Shown one piece after another: positions 48,726-59,007 of a stretch of DNA of 64,000 nucleotides. This DNA is from Spongilla lacustris. Taxonomy: Eukaryota; Porifera; Demospongiae; Spongillida; Spongillidae. Each line of letters opens with the position of its first letter. Position 1 is the first letter of the stretch. The translations under genes were made by a program, and so were the position numbers. The notes below the pieces were generated by a model that worked only from the letters and a program-made list of their open reading frames with translations, did not search any database and was not told the origin of the DNA. The stretch is from positions 6,250,757 to 6,314,756 of the forward strand of contig OX442427.1 in NCBI GenBank assembly GCA_949361645.1, written 5' to 3'.

Positions 48726-49420
48726 TGCATGTAGACATCAGGTATTATTAAGGATGTGTGTTTGAGATACTATGGGAAATGTGACAGAGGAAGGGAGAAT
48801 GGAGGAAAGGGATAAGAGCTGAATAAGCAGGCAAATTTTATAAATAGAATTAAAATATGATGAATTTGTGCATCAACTGTTTGGTGTAAAGCATTGGAAT
48901 TTTTTTCATTTCAAGAATGCATAGAAGTGAAATTTGGAAGAGGCACAATTGCTTCCAAGGGAAGTCAAAGTGATGCCAGCTGCAATCAAAAATGCCTGAA
49001 CACAATAAAGAAATTAAAGAATTGAACTATATATGTAACATTGGAATGCATGTATTATTTTTGTATGTGTAATTTTTGTTGTTTTGTACAAATAAACTTA
49101 CAAGATTACTTCCAGGATTCCTATCAAGATCTTGGTCCTTTACAGAAATTCATCGCAGGATCCTGAAAGAAAAACCTCCAAGATCCTACGGGATTCCTAA
49201 TAAGATCTTGGTCCCAATTTCTTGTATCTTATAAGATTCCTATATAGGAATAACTAAAAGGATCTTGTAAGAATCCTACAAGTTCCTTTAAGAGACCCTT
49301 CAAGATTCTGTTAAGAAACTTATAAGATTCTTATCAGATCTTATGGGATTTCTAATAAGATCTTGGTCCCAATTTCTTGCATATTCTTAACTCATTATAA
49401 TTCTTATAAATTCTTACAGG
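48726..49420. other. Non-coding interior of the 5.7-kb element
   Basis: AT-rich to about 49100, then degenerate AAGATCTTGGTCC / AGGATTCCTA repeats related to the 71-bp array. No gene. Confidence 0.55.
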
Positions 49421-50378
49421 ATTTTTTGCTAGGGTTAGCACGACGCGCAGAAAATAAGCCCCGTTACACCCTAAACAGAACCAAATACATCCGTCTATTG
49501 AGTACACGTTTCTAAAAGAGTTTTTCCAGTTGGCTTGGCGGGTTTCTCAAAAAAGCCTATTGACACGAACAACTCAAAATAAAGCGCATGTAGTTTCGGC
49601 CCTCTCTTCTCGCGTATGTAAATACAACAAAGACAAAACTTATACTGATTTAGTCCTCGAAGGACGCCTGACCGAAATATCAACTCACAGCGAGCGTACG
49701 TTGTACGGATAAAGAAGGATAAGCCACTGTCCTGTGCCATGCGGTAATGAGGGTTTGGTTGCCTGTCTCCATGTCGGGAATGGGGACGAGACCTATTGTC
49801 CAACTTTTCAATGGAATGAAACAGCCGTGGTTTAGACATTATGAAATCATTAAGGCAGCTCGGCATTGTTTTTTAGCGGAACTGCCGCTTCCTTCCGTGT
49901 AGCACGAGCTAGGGCCATTTCACCGCCAAAACTTGGCATAGCGTTTAGAAGTCCTAACATGTAACAAAACCACGCCTGTACGTATGCCACACAGGCCCAT
50001 GCCCACACTGGAGTGGTATCCCCAAAACCACGTGCATGGCGCCCGATAGTACGCGTGCAATACAATGGCGTACCTCTGAAATTATGATTGCCACACGCAA
50101 TCCACGATCTTGTATGCAATCCAATGTGATTGGCGCCCGGGCCGCGAAGCAAATAATGAAGTGGACCTACTACTTGTGCTGCTATGAGCGCAGCTATCAA
50201 TATTAATTTTAATGTCACGTGACCTACAGCTTACATTTTTCTCGTCCACCACGTAAGTACTAACCCTTGCATGCACCCTCGGCCTCTCGTAGTCTCAGAC
50301 GGCTGCACCGTTTCTGCTATTGATCGCTTAAAAGTATACATGAGCAACATGCACGTATAGGCAGATACAAGGGCTCAG

Positions 50379-51385
50379 TTACAAGTGATACACTGAAGAA
50401 ATGCAGTTTAAAAACATAGCAAAAGGTGTGTCTTTCCCATATTGGCGTCTCCAAGAAAATTCCACCTGATAAGTGGGGAAAAGCTCAGAAGTACTCTCAA
50501 TTGTCTGGGTATGAGCTCCTGTGGTGGGATCAACAACGTTAACGGAATGATTCACGGTATGGTGCTGGAATCCCCGACGCTGCAACCGAGCGTAGGGACG
50601 CCATTCGTCCGTATGAATCTCGGCTCCAGGTAGTACATGCTTTAAAATTATGGGGAGTAAAGTCGCAGCATCTCTTGTCGGAACGACTTCCATGAAGACG
50701 TTGTCTGTTCCTCTTTCTACTCCGCCAAGTACCCGGCAGTGCCCTTCTCTCCAGCGGCCTCTGTTATATTTCCTTTTTCCGAACTTAGCCTCGTCAGTCC
50801 ACTTCCACCACTGTACCGGGGCCATCTATTTTTTGACTGTGTTCAGCCATGAATACAGCACAAAGCTCCGGCGCGGCAAAAGTTGCACCAATCTACTATT
50901 GTACTTTTGGAGGATATGTCCACCCACTTCATAATAGTTTTTTGTGACAGATCCTCCGTCCACAGATATGTCAACTCAGGGATCTGTTCAATGCTCAGAT
51001 GGCTGCGCGAAAACCACGAATTCACACGAATGGATTTGGCCCTTCTGCAACGTGGACAGCGCCATCTATAGTGCATTCATCAGTATACTGAATTATATAT
51101 GCAGTATACATTCGGTCAATTTAACGCCGGCCGGCTCACCTGTATCCATCAATTCCATTGTGCTTTACCCACGCGGACATTAGAAGATTACACTGGCCGC
51201 ATTTTTGCGATCGTACTAGCAGACCTCAGTTTTGCCTTGCACCAGGATATAGCCATGTCCCTGTCACACAGAACCTTCTTGAGCAGTCTTTTATAAGACC
51301 AATACTCTAATGACAACCCGAAGGTCCATGGCCAGCCGCCATATAAATGATGTACTACTGTACATTTGAAAGTGTTTTTATACAT
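50379..51385 (-). pseudogene. Merlin/ISXO2-like DDE transposase, decayed
   Basis: From 51385 downward: an N-terminal segment ending AISWCKAKL; then CPRG after a stop; then a candidate 74-nt intron (51066-51139, GTGAGC..ATAG). After it comes CPRCRRAKSIRVNSWFSRS, the zinc-ribbon and helix of the family, and IVDWCNFCR. A frameshift near 50875 leads to QKIDGPGTVVEVD (first catalytic Asp). A second frameshift near 50793 leads to KFGKRKYNRGR, GGVERG, then HTDEWRPY with the second Asp (codon about 50608), VNHSVNVVDP, and HTQTIES with the Glu (codon about 50497). This matches the ISXO2-like/IS1595 DDE domain of Merlin. Two frameshifts and stops make it inactive. Confidence 0.85.
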
Positions 51386-51991
51386 GCTTTCCCGCCATTA
51401 AAATGGTAAATCTAACGCGCCCACTAAGACGATTGGTCAACTTCTTGGCGCGCATTTCCCTCTCTTGATCCGGATCGCTCCTGCCAGAATTCTATTGGAC
51501 AAATTTTGTACTGCAATAGCTATTGAACAAATTTTATACCGCGCGATTGGCGGCACGATTACTATCGGGATGCAATACTGCGATTGGCGCCTCGATAAGT
51601 GGCAGTTATATAATTGCGCATGCACAATGAAACGTTGAGGTGTGATGTGCTACGAATAGTCTGGGGCATGAACTATGAAGTAGTACTTTGGCATATCTGC
51701 TTCGGCCCGGGCGCCAAACTGTGCATACAAGATTGTGGATTGCGTGTGGCAATCGTAATTTCAGAGGTACGCCATTGTATTGCACGCGTACTATCGGGCG
51801 CCATGCACGCAGTGATGCCGCGGTTCGCCCGTCAACCGTCAAGACCGTCAAACTAGGCGATACGGTTGGCTTGACCGCGTCCGCGTGACCATCAGGAAAA
51901 GTGACTCATTGAATTAGTTCGCGAAAGCACTTAACCGCCTGCATAACTGAGGTAATAACCGTGGACCGCCAAAAATGTTGACGGTCAAAGG

Positions 51992-52062
51992 TAGTCTCGT
52001 ACCCAGACCCAAATGTACGTAACGATGATCATCGCTACTGCATCGTTACGTGGGTACGAGAC
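51992..52062. repeat. Short imperfect hairpin with TCTCGTACCCA ends
   Basis: TAGTCTCGTACCCA and TGGGTACGAGACTA bracket inner CGTAACGATG / CATCGTTACG arms, with an asymmetric bulge. The same TGGGTACGAGACTACAG end occurs alone at 55708-55724. It may be a very small MITE using TA, sited directly beside the larger foldback. Confidence 0.6.
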
Positions 52063-52064
52063 TA

Positions 52065-53579
52065 CAGTGGAAACCATCACACTTGCTCCTATAATTTTTT
52101 TGTACTGTTATTTTGTTCACTTGAATATTTTTCAATAACAATGAGCTCAAATGGATAGTGTACAACTATTTTTCTATATATACTGAAAGTTAAAAAGCAT
52201 CACGTGACTATTTACTTTAGTTATTAACACTTGTTGTGACCCCAGTACAAAAAGAATTGTAAGCATAATTCCTCCTCCTGTAGGCAATAGATCTTAACCA
52301 TATTTGCAATATATCTAATGAACAAGCATTAGCAACCTTTGGCCGCGTCGGTTTTTAAGTCCGGTAAATAGTTACGGTATTATCGAGCTAGATATGCGTT
52401 TTTAGCTCGTAAAAGCTTAGCGATGCAATTTCGTAATACGCTCTCACTGGACTGCTATATTTCGTTTCAGAGTCGTCACATGTTAGATCTATCGCGAAAT
52501 CGTACTTGGGAGGCAATAGACTATCCTTTGCCGTTAAAAAAGTGCCATCAGAGCTGAGTACCTAAAAACATCCGCCATATCGCGATGAATTGCATTTGAA
52601 ACGTCATTATTGCGTCATTTTGTATCATGAATATATTTATAATGTGACGTATCGGCAGAGATGATACGAAATCAAAAGCATCAAATTGGGCAGGTTACAA
52701 GAAACGTCAAAGAGCAAGAGGCAACTTTAAAGCTGGAAGCAAAGCGGACCCAATTAGCAATTTTGAAGCTGCCATCAAGGATTGGAAGCTTTGGGTGATA
52801 GAGTGCTACCCTTGCGAATGTCTTGATGGCCCATAAAGCTTCCCGATTTGATGCTACTGATTTACTAGACGTTCGCCGTGAGTGGCTGCAAGACGCAGCA
52901 TCGTTAGGTTAAGAACCGTTTTCACAATCCTCATTGAGTCAATGATATGACAGCACTTGCATCCATTCTGCCGATACGTCACATTATAAATATATTCATG
53001 ATACAAAATGACGCAATAATGACGTTTCAAATGCAATTCATCGCGATATGGCGGATGTTTTCAGGTACTCCGCTCTGATGGCACTTTTTTAACGGCAAAG
53101 GAGAGTCTATTGCCTCCCAAGTACGATTTCGCGATAGATCTAACATGTGACGACTCGGAAACGAAATATAGCAGTCCAGTGAGAGCGTATTACGAAATTG
53201 CATCGCTAAGCTTTTACAAGCTAAAAACACATATCTAGCTCGATAATACCGTAACTATTTACCGGACTTAAAAACCGACGCGGCCAAAGGTTGCTAATGC
53301 TTGTTCATTAGATATATTGCAAATATGGTTAAGATCTATTGCCTACAGGAGGAGGAATTATGCTTACAATTTTTTTTGTACTTGGGTCACAACAAGTGTT
53401 AATAACTAAAGTAAATAGTCACGTGATGCTTTTTAACTTTCAGTATATATAGAAAAATAGTTCTACACTATACCTGCGTTGTCAGATTTCCATTTGAGCT
53501 CATTGTTATTGAAAAATATTCAAGTGAACAAAATAACAGTACAAAAAAATTATAGGAGCAAGTGTGATGGTTTCCACTG
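52065..53579. mobile_element. 1.5-kb foldback element flanked by TA (Tc1/mariner-like)
   Basis: CAGTGGAAACCATCACACTT at 52065 and its complement ending at 53579 begin arms of about 590 bp that match with few differences. TA flanks both (52063-52064, 53580-53581). About 300 bp in the centre (52665-52965) is unpaired, with no clear gene. CAGTG ends with TA target sites fit Tc1/mariner; long arms make it a foldback type. It sits inside the hAT. Confidence 0.82.
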
Positions 53580-53844
53580 TAGGTGAAAGGCATGAAGAAA
53601 ATTTACTGGATGACTGAAGACTGGGAACCTGTGAGAGTAGATACAACGCAGTATTCATAAACCTGAAGTGACAATTCAATAATGAATTGTACTCTGACAC
53701 CAGTTTCCTGGCATGCTCAGTATATCATGTACATGTACTGTTTATGTGAACAAAAATTAATTTGTTACTTGGATTTTGTTGTTTGGCTTTTATTTCTTGC
53801 TTGAATCGTTGCTTGGATTGTAGTTCTGTGAGTCGCGGCCAAGG

Positions 53845-54841
53845 GTGCAGTTCATCCCAGCGGTCCCAAATTTACCAACGCCTGGCTGTGGAAGCACTAC
53901 AAGCTGTTGCCCCGTTCTGATTGCGACAAATGCATGGGGTCTATGCGTAGTGTGCCAAAAGGCTGGAGAAATAACGTGGGTTCCTCGTGCTGATGGGTCG
54001 ACAACTCGAATGAAAAAGCATCTACTTGAAGCCCACAACATGTATGCGCCTCAGTGCATGCATGATACATACATGCCATGCTGTCGTATATATATCGTTT
54101 TGTAATAGTTAACATTATGATTATTTGCATGAAATCTCTTTGTAGTGAGTAGCCGGCAATGAAATCCACTTCTTCTGGTACCTAGCTCCCAGAGTCCCTT
54201 CAAACGTATATGAGTGTTTTCTGAGTCTTAAAACTGGGTTCAAAACCCGATTTAATCCATCATCCTTGTTACTCAACGATGCTGCACTAGTCCACTCTGG
54301 CCACAAAAGCTTGAGTTGGTTGGAACCAACTGTACTGAAGGGAGGAGGCAATACAGCAGTTTAAGCTAGAACTGCTTATTGTTGCTGGGATTTAAAATGA
54401 TCCTCCAAACTCACTGTCCTCAATAGACACTCAGGAAGATGCTGTGCCCAATGACAAAATATCAGCTCTGGTATATATAACTTTAAACAAGTGCGAGTTT
54501 CAACCGACACAGTGCATTTTATCATGTACTGCTACCAAAGAGATCCTTGGGGTGGCAAACAGGAGTGTGAGGGACAGCGTTGAAGTGCTATATGCTGGAA
54601 CCACAAACCAACTGGCGTGTTAATAACGTCATGCAATGGTGGAGCGACCACGAAGCTAACGTCCCTCACATCGCTCTGCTAGCCCTAAAGTATTTAGCCA
54701 TTCCCGGCGGCGTCCAGTGCTCCCTCTGAAAGGGTATTTTCAAAGTTAAAACTTGTACTTGATCGCAAGAGATGGCGGATGGATGCTGGCAGAGTGGAAA
54801 GAGTCATCTTCTTGCGGTGTAACAAACTTTTTAATGTATGA
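53845..54841 (+). pseudogene. hAT transposase remnants: BED zinc finger and dimerisation domain
   Basis: Near 53930-54045 a frame reads LCVVCQKAGE...TTRMKKHLLEAHN, i.e. C-x2-C...H-x4-H of a BED finger, which binds the element ends. At 54640-54841 the frame reads NVPHIALLALKYLAIP and, after a one-base shift near 54711, SSAPSERVFSKLKLVLD...VIFLRCNKLFNV then TGA. This is the hATC dimerisation motif with its usual ending. Only about 600 bp separate the two, too little for the RNase H-like catalytic core, so the core was deleted. The C-terminal part has kept its frame well. Confidence 0.85.
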
Positions 54842-55439
54842 TTTAAAATTGCTTTATATAATTTGGTTATTACTTTGTGCCATTAATTGCGACCGGGTAT
54901 CGACCGGGACCGTCTTGAATCCAGGCGGCTCCCGTCAAACCGCCAACGTGACCGTATTGCTAAGATACGGTCAGTGTTCGTCCGTGAACGTGACCGGGAC
55001 GATCCGGTACGGTTAATCGCGGATCGATAATAGCCGACCGCGGCATCACTGCATGCACGTGGTTTTGGGGATAGATATACCACACCTGAGTCCAGTGTGG
55101 GCATGGGCCTGTGTGGCATACGTACAGGCGTGGTTTTGTTACATGTTAGGACTTCTAAACGCTATGCCAAGTTTTGGCCCTAGCTCATGCTACACGGAAG
55201 GAAGCGGCAGTTCCGCTAAAAAACAATGCCGAACTGCCTTAATGATTTCATAATGTCTAAACAAACGGCTTGACCACGAAACCTTACTATTGTGATGAAT
55301 ATTAATTCCGGAACCTAAACTGTCTTATGCCTTGGATCGTCTCTGTGAACCATACTAGAGCTCTATAGATCTAATGGAGTATAAAATTACGTGACGTCAT
55401 GCAAGTACCACCTATATCCCATGGTATTTTTGGCTGGTC

Positions 55440-55690
55440 GGTCGGAGAAACGATCCGCTGTTCAATTCCAAAAATAGGCCGTTGTTTGATCCCAAAAATA
55501 GATAGCGGAAGGAGATGGTTGTTTGGTCGCGGAATGGGATCAATGATCGATCGCAGAATCGGACCGTCGCTACTTGCTCGATCCCGGAATCGGACCGTTG
55601 CTATATTGTTAAATCACAAAATCAGACCTTTGCTATATTGTTCAATCGCAAAATCGCGTGTCGTACAACGTTTGGTCGCGCGACCTCCAG
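55440..55690. repeat. Degenerate ~38-bp tandem repeat
   Basis: GGAATCGGACCGTTGCTATA-like units (TCGCAGAATCGGACCGTCGC, ...CACAAAATCAGACCTTTGC...) repeat about five times. The alternating frames they open are not genes. It lies between the Merlin end and the FBXL4-like gene start. Confidence 0.7.
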
Positions 55691-55839
55691 GGCCACCGTA
55701 TTAAGGTCTGGGTACGAGACTACAGTAATTTACACCTGACGTTACATTCTCGTGACGTCACGCAATTGTGACGTCATGACTCTGTAATTACATTTTAAAC
55801 TGTACCTGCCCCCTTTCGAAATTCGTGGCTACGCCTAGT

Positions 55840-56040
55840 ATGGCAGACAATTCAGAGTCATTGGTTGAGCCGAATGAAGTCGATTCCAATACTGTCAAAT
55901 GTTGGGTTAGCCGAGTGTTGTCTTATTCAAGCCAATTCAACGATGCAGGGTAACTGATCGTGACACGCGTATTTACAATATCATAGCGCACACACGCACA
56001 CATACATCCCAAATACTTACTCACACGCACACACACGCAC

Positions 56041-56136
<96 letters not shown>

Positions 56137-57375
56137 GGGAAAGTTTACGAGAAAAGGGACCTAGCGTGTATTAGAAAAAAGTATAATAAAAATGCATTAC
56201 GTTTGATTTGCTATAACTTCAGAACGATTAACGCTATCAACTTCTTATTTTCAACACTTCATACTGCACCATTTCTCTATGGATTTTAACACTTTGGAGT
56301 CTTGCACTTGCTCCGTGTCAGTATTGCAACGTTCGATACCCCACTGGGTTCAAACCCGCCATAACTTTCGGTAGGAGTAATCAATTCGCTTCAAATTCGG
56401 TTTGTAGGTAGAGAGGTCCTATACCTATCGATTTGTTCTGTTCGTTGAATTTTATGCCATCCGTTACGGAGATACAGTTGAACAAACTACGTGCCCATTT
56501 TCGCGCTCGATTCGCGCCAATGATTTGGGCAAATTGCGTTCCGCTCAATGTATGGGGAGGCGGGGATTATACCATTGGCGCGAATCAAGCGGGAAAACGT
56601 GCACGTAGTTTGTTCAACTGTATCTCCGTAACGGATGGCATAAAAATTAACGAACAGAACAATTCGATAGGTATAGGACCTCTCTACCTACAAACCGAAT
56701 TTGAAGCGAATTGATTACTTCTACCGAAAGTTATGGCGGGTTTGAACCCAGTGGGGTATCGAACGTTGCAATACTGACACGGAGCAAGTGCAAGACTCCA
56801 AAGTGTTAAAGTCCATAGAGAAATGGTGCAGTATGAAGTGTTGAAAATAAGAAGTTGATAGGGTTAACTGTTCGGAAGTTATAGCAAATCAAACGTAATG
56901 CATTTTTATTATACTTTTTTCTAATACACGCTAGGTCCCTTTTCTCGTAAACTTTCCCATATATATATATATATATATGCACATACTCGCACGACGCACG
57001 CACGCGCGCACAAACTCACACGACCGTAACAGCTGGTCTGCCAGCCAAGTCATTGGACGACCAAGAGTTTATCCTCGCTACGGAGATAACACTGGAACGT
57101 GGGCCCAAGGTAATCGCAGTGGTGATGAGTGGATCGTGGTAAGCACACCCACGCAATGGTCGCACGTCTCCTCACATCATTCTGCATCTTTCTGTACGCA
57201 GGTAGAGTTTCCAGTTTCGCTATATCTGCAAGAGATAAACATATATGAGACTTACAACTGTGGGGGAGTCACAAAGGTGGCTGCCTACAACGAAACAACT
57301 CAGTCCTATATCACGGTGTACCAAGGTGCAGCCACTCATCTCACTGCATCAAGAATTTTTTCACCCAGAGTTGAA
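55840..57375 (+). CDS. FBXL4-like protein, N-terminal galactose-binding-type domain (3 exons, 3' incomplete)
   Basis: Exon 1, 55840-55949, starts MADNSESLVEPNEVDS and ends in VLSYSSQFNDAG; donor GTAACT. Exon 2, 57033-57138, continues in phase as WSASQVIGRPRVYPRYGDN...DEWIV. A 63-bp intron (57139-57201) separates exon 3, 57202-57375, VEFPVSLYLQEINIYETYNC...ITVYQG; donor GTGAGT. The pattern SSQ(Y/F)..., then YP.YGD...W, then VE..FP..L..I.IYETY..G.V..V is that of the discoidin-like region of FBXL4 proteins. In vertebrates FBXL4 also has an F-box and LRRs and acts at mitochondria. Here no F-box or LRR exon is visible before the sequence turns repetitive, so this may be a shorter FBXL4-domain protein. 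Start chosen at the first ATG in frame with the domain. Intron 1 carries a (CA)n run and a palindromic element. Confidence 0.75.
55984..56136. repeat. (CA)n/(TA)n microsatellite in intron 1
   Basis: About 150 bp of CACACA/CACGCA ending in ATATATAT directly against the palindromic element. Confidence 0.95.
56137..56958. mobile_element. Family P palindromic element, complete copy (822 bp)
   Basis: GGGAAAGTTTACGAGAAAAG at 56137 mirrors the end at 56958. Arms of about 380 bp pair almost perfectly through CAACACTTCATACTGCACCA and CCGTTACGGAGATACAGTTG to a ~50-bp unpaired centre bounded by CGCGCCAATG / CATTGGCGCG. TA runs flank both sides. It lies inside intron 1 of the FBXL4-like gene, and its near-identical arms imply a recent insertion or arm homogenisation. 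Confidence 0.9.
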
Positions 57376-58244
57376 GTGAGTTTTTAAAAGCACATTGAAC
57401 AAGCGGCTTAAAAATTAATTTTAGGAGAATGTCTATTTCCAATAAATTAGCTAGCCTCAATCGTTAGGATGACAAGTGGTTTCAGAGTCAGCGAGGGGGT
57501 CTAGGCCCCCCCCCCCCCCCCCCCAGAATATAATTACTATCAATGCCCTAGTTGCGTGCTCATAACGTGCTTAGTGCTTCGATTATTTCTCAACGACACG
57601 CCGTTTAAAAGCGTGCTTTGCGTTCTTCGTGTACCGATGGTAATTTAACGTGGTCCTGGCGGCGGAGCACGCATGTTATTGAATTAAATTTAACTTGATC
57701 CCGTCAACTAAAATATTGTATGGCGCCCCCCACCCCCGTTCCACGCATTGTGCTCAATTGTTTGAGCGTACATGTTGCGGCGGTTTCTCACTCGTTGTGC
57801 TGTGTCCAACCATGTGCTTACTGCTAGCATTTACTACTGAGTAGCAGGCTTTAGGTCTGCTGAAGTGACTTAACTTATGCAGATGTTGTATATTCAGCAG
57901 GATGGATGTAAAATAGTCTACTAGCGTCATGCTGAATGATACTGTTCACTGCTTGAAGTATAGCCCTAGAAACTCGCAAATATAGAATAGAAAATAGAAC
58001 ACTTCAAATAATTATATCGCATGCATGAAAACCACGTTTCTTTGAGACATCCAGTGCACAGATATTGTATACAGCATCACACTACAGATAGAATCCCAAA
58101 CACAAATGTTAAGAGCGGAAGCCGTAGCGGAACTATAAGGCAGTGCGAATACGGGGATACATGCATAACTGGTAAAATTTGTAGTTTTATTCTAATTATG
58201 TGATGGAATTAATAGAGGTGGACGCGACTGAGTATAATCGAACT
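57376..58244. other. Downstream of the visible FBXL4-like exons, nothing recognised
   Basis: Includes a C19 run at 57506-57524. The frame at 58021-58203 has no family features. Further exons may exist but cannot be called. Confidence 0.35.
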
Positions 58245-59007
58245 TGTGGGGTAATAATTTTATCACTTTAAAAATTGCACGTTATACTAAACAACATGCA
58301 CATCTTCGCAACGGTACAATCTTTTCCTTTGAAATTTCGTACACTTGTTCCTACATCATCTCTCTATGTTCTTATCCATTTTGGCGCTCTAATAATTTTA
58401 CACGCCGTCAGTACTAGTGCAAAGATCGCTAATCCAACAGATTAGAATTTCACATTTCTCCACGTACGTGACAGCGTCAAATTCGGAGTGCGCATAGAGG
58501 AGTCTTGCATGTAGCTATTGATTTGTTCTGCGCGTGTTCGTTAGTTTCTGTATCATCCGTTACGTAGATACAGTTGAGCAAACCGCGTACATGCACGTTT
58601 TTCCGCTTGATTCGCGCCAATGATACAATCACCTCCTCCCCATACACTGAGCGGTACGCGACTGATTTGCCAAAATCATTGGCGCGTAGTTTGTTCAACT
58701 GTATCTCCGTAACGGATGATATAGAGTTAACTAACAGGACAAATCAATAACCACAGGATTCCTTATGTACAACCCGAATTACGCGTTTTCAACACTCGTA
58801 CGTGGAGAAATGAGGAATTCTATAACCTGTTGTCAGTTTGTGTTAGCGATTTTTGCACTGACGCTATGGAAAATAATTATAGCGCTTCAAAATGGACACG
58901 AACATAGAGAGATGATGTGGAAACAAGTGTACAAAACTTGAAAGGAAAAATTTGTACGGTTGCAATGTAACATGCAATTTTTATAGTGATAAAATTATAA
59001 CTCCACA
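58245..59007. mobile_element. Foldback with family P core and unrelated outer arms
   Basis: TGTGGGGTAATAATTTTATC (58245) pairs with the complement ending at 59007, and pairing runs through ATCATCTCTCTATGTTC. The core 58520-58740 carries the family P motifs CCGTTACGTAGATACAGTTG and TTCGCGCCAATGATACAATC. The outer 250 bp of each arm have no match in the other family P copies. Confidence 0.75.

Larger units (their letters stand above)
44134..49829. mobile_element. 5.7-kb non-autonomous element with GTTT target duplication
   Basis: Ends are CACGGCTGTTTCA and its complement. GTTT at 44130-44133 and 49830-49833 flank them, and removing the element restores the Merlin repeat exactly as seen intact near 55265 (complement of CAAACGGCTTG...). 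Diverged inverted repeats continue inward for about 390 bp to a shared GGGGCTTATTTTCTG (44522; mate near 49460). A further mirrored pair, CCCTAGCAAAAAAACCT at 45285 and complement near 49436, lies inside. A 4-bp duplication with CAC ends would suit Chapaev-like CMC elements, but no transposase is present. The interior is minisatellite DNA. Confidence 0.82.
51810..55051. mobile_element. hAT transposon with 8-bp target duplication
   Basis: Ends CAGTGATGCCGCGG (51810-51823) and its exact complement (55038-55051) are flanked by CATGCACG at 51802-51809 and 55052-55059. CAGTG-type ends with an 8-bp duplication define hAT. The empty site, GCGCCATGCACGTGG, is present at about 50028-50042 in the Merlin left repeat. 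The interior holds a BED finger and a C-terminal dimerisation region but not enough DNA for the full transposase. A foldback is nested at 52065-53579. Confidence 0.93.
44070..55322. mobile_element. Merlin (ISXO2-like) DNA transposon, split by later insertions
   Basis: Left terminus CAGTTTAGGTTCCGG (44070) and its complement ending at 55322 begin inverted repeats of about 400 bp. The left repeat is 44070-44133 plus 49834 to about 50155. The right one is about 51690-51801 plus 55060-55322. Pairing is continuous once the insertions at 44134-49829 and 51810-55051 are removed, leaving an element of about 2.3 kb that encodes the transposase pseudogene at 50379-51385. Merlin elements normally make 8-9-bp target duplications; I could not identify one here. 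Confidence 0.85.

Noticed and set aside
48059..48765. Long Cys/Val-rich and His/Thr-rich open frames on both strands (up to 223 codons)
   Set aside because: All are translations of the 24-bp TG minisatellite; every phase is open because the unit lacks stop codons.
49495..50276. Minus-strand frames of 64-123 codons at the Merlin left repeat
   Set aside because: They cross the boundary between two transposon ends and have mirrored equivalents in the other repeat; no protein family features.
44070..55322. An 8-9-bp Merlin target duplication at the outer ends
   Set aside because: The bases outside 44070 (GAGCTGCA) and 55322 (TCTTATGC) do not match, so none is claimed.
56340..56365. GGGTTCAAACCCGCC in family P elements as a tRNA B-box/SINE promoter
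   Set aside because: No A-box at the right distance, no tRNA-like fold, and the motif lies within a larger palindromic arm.
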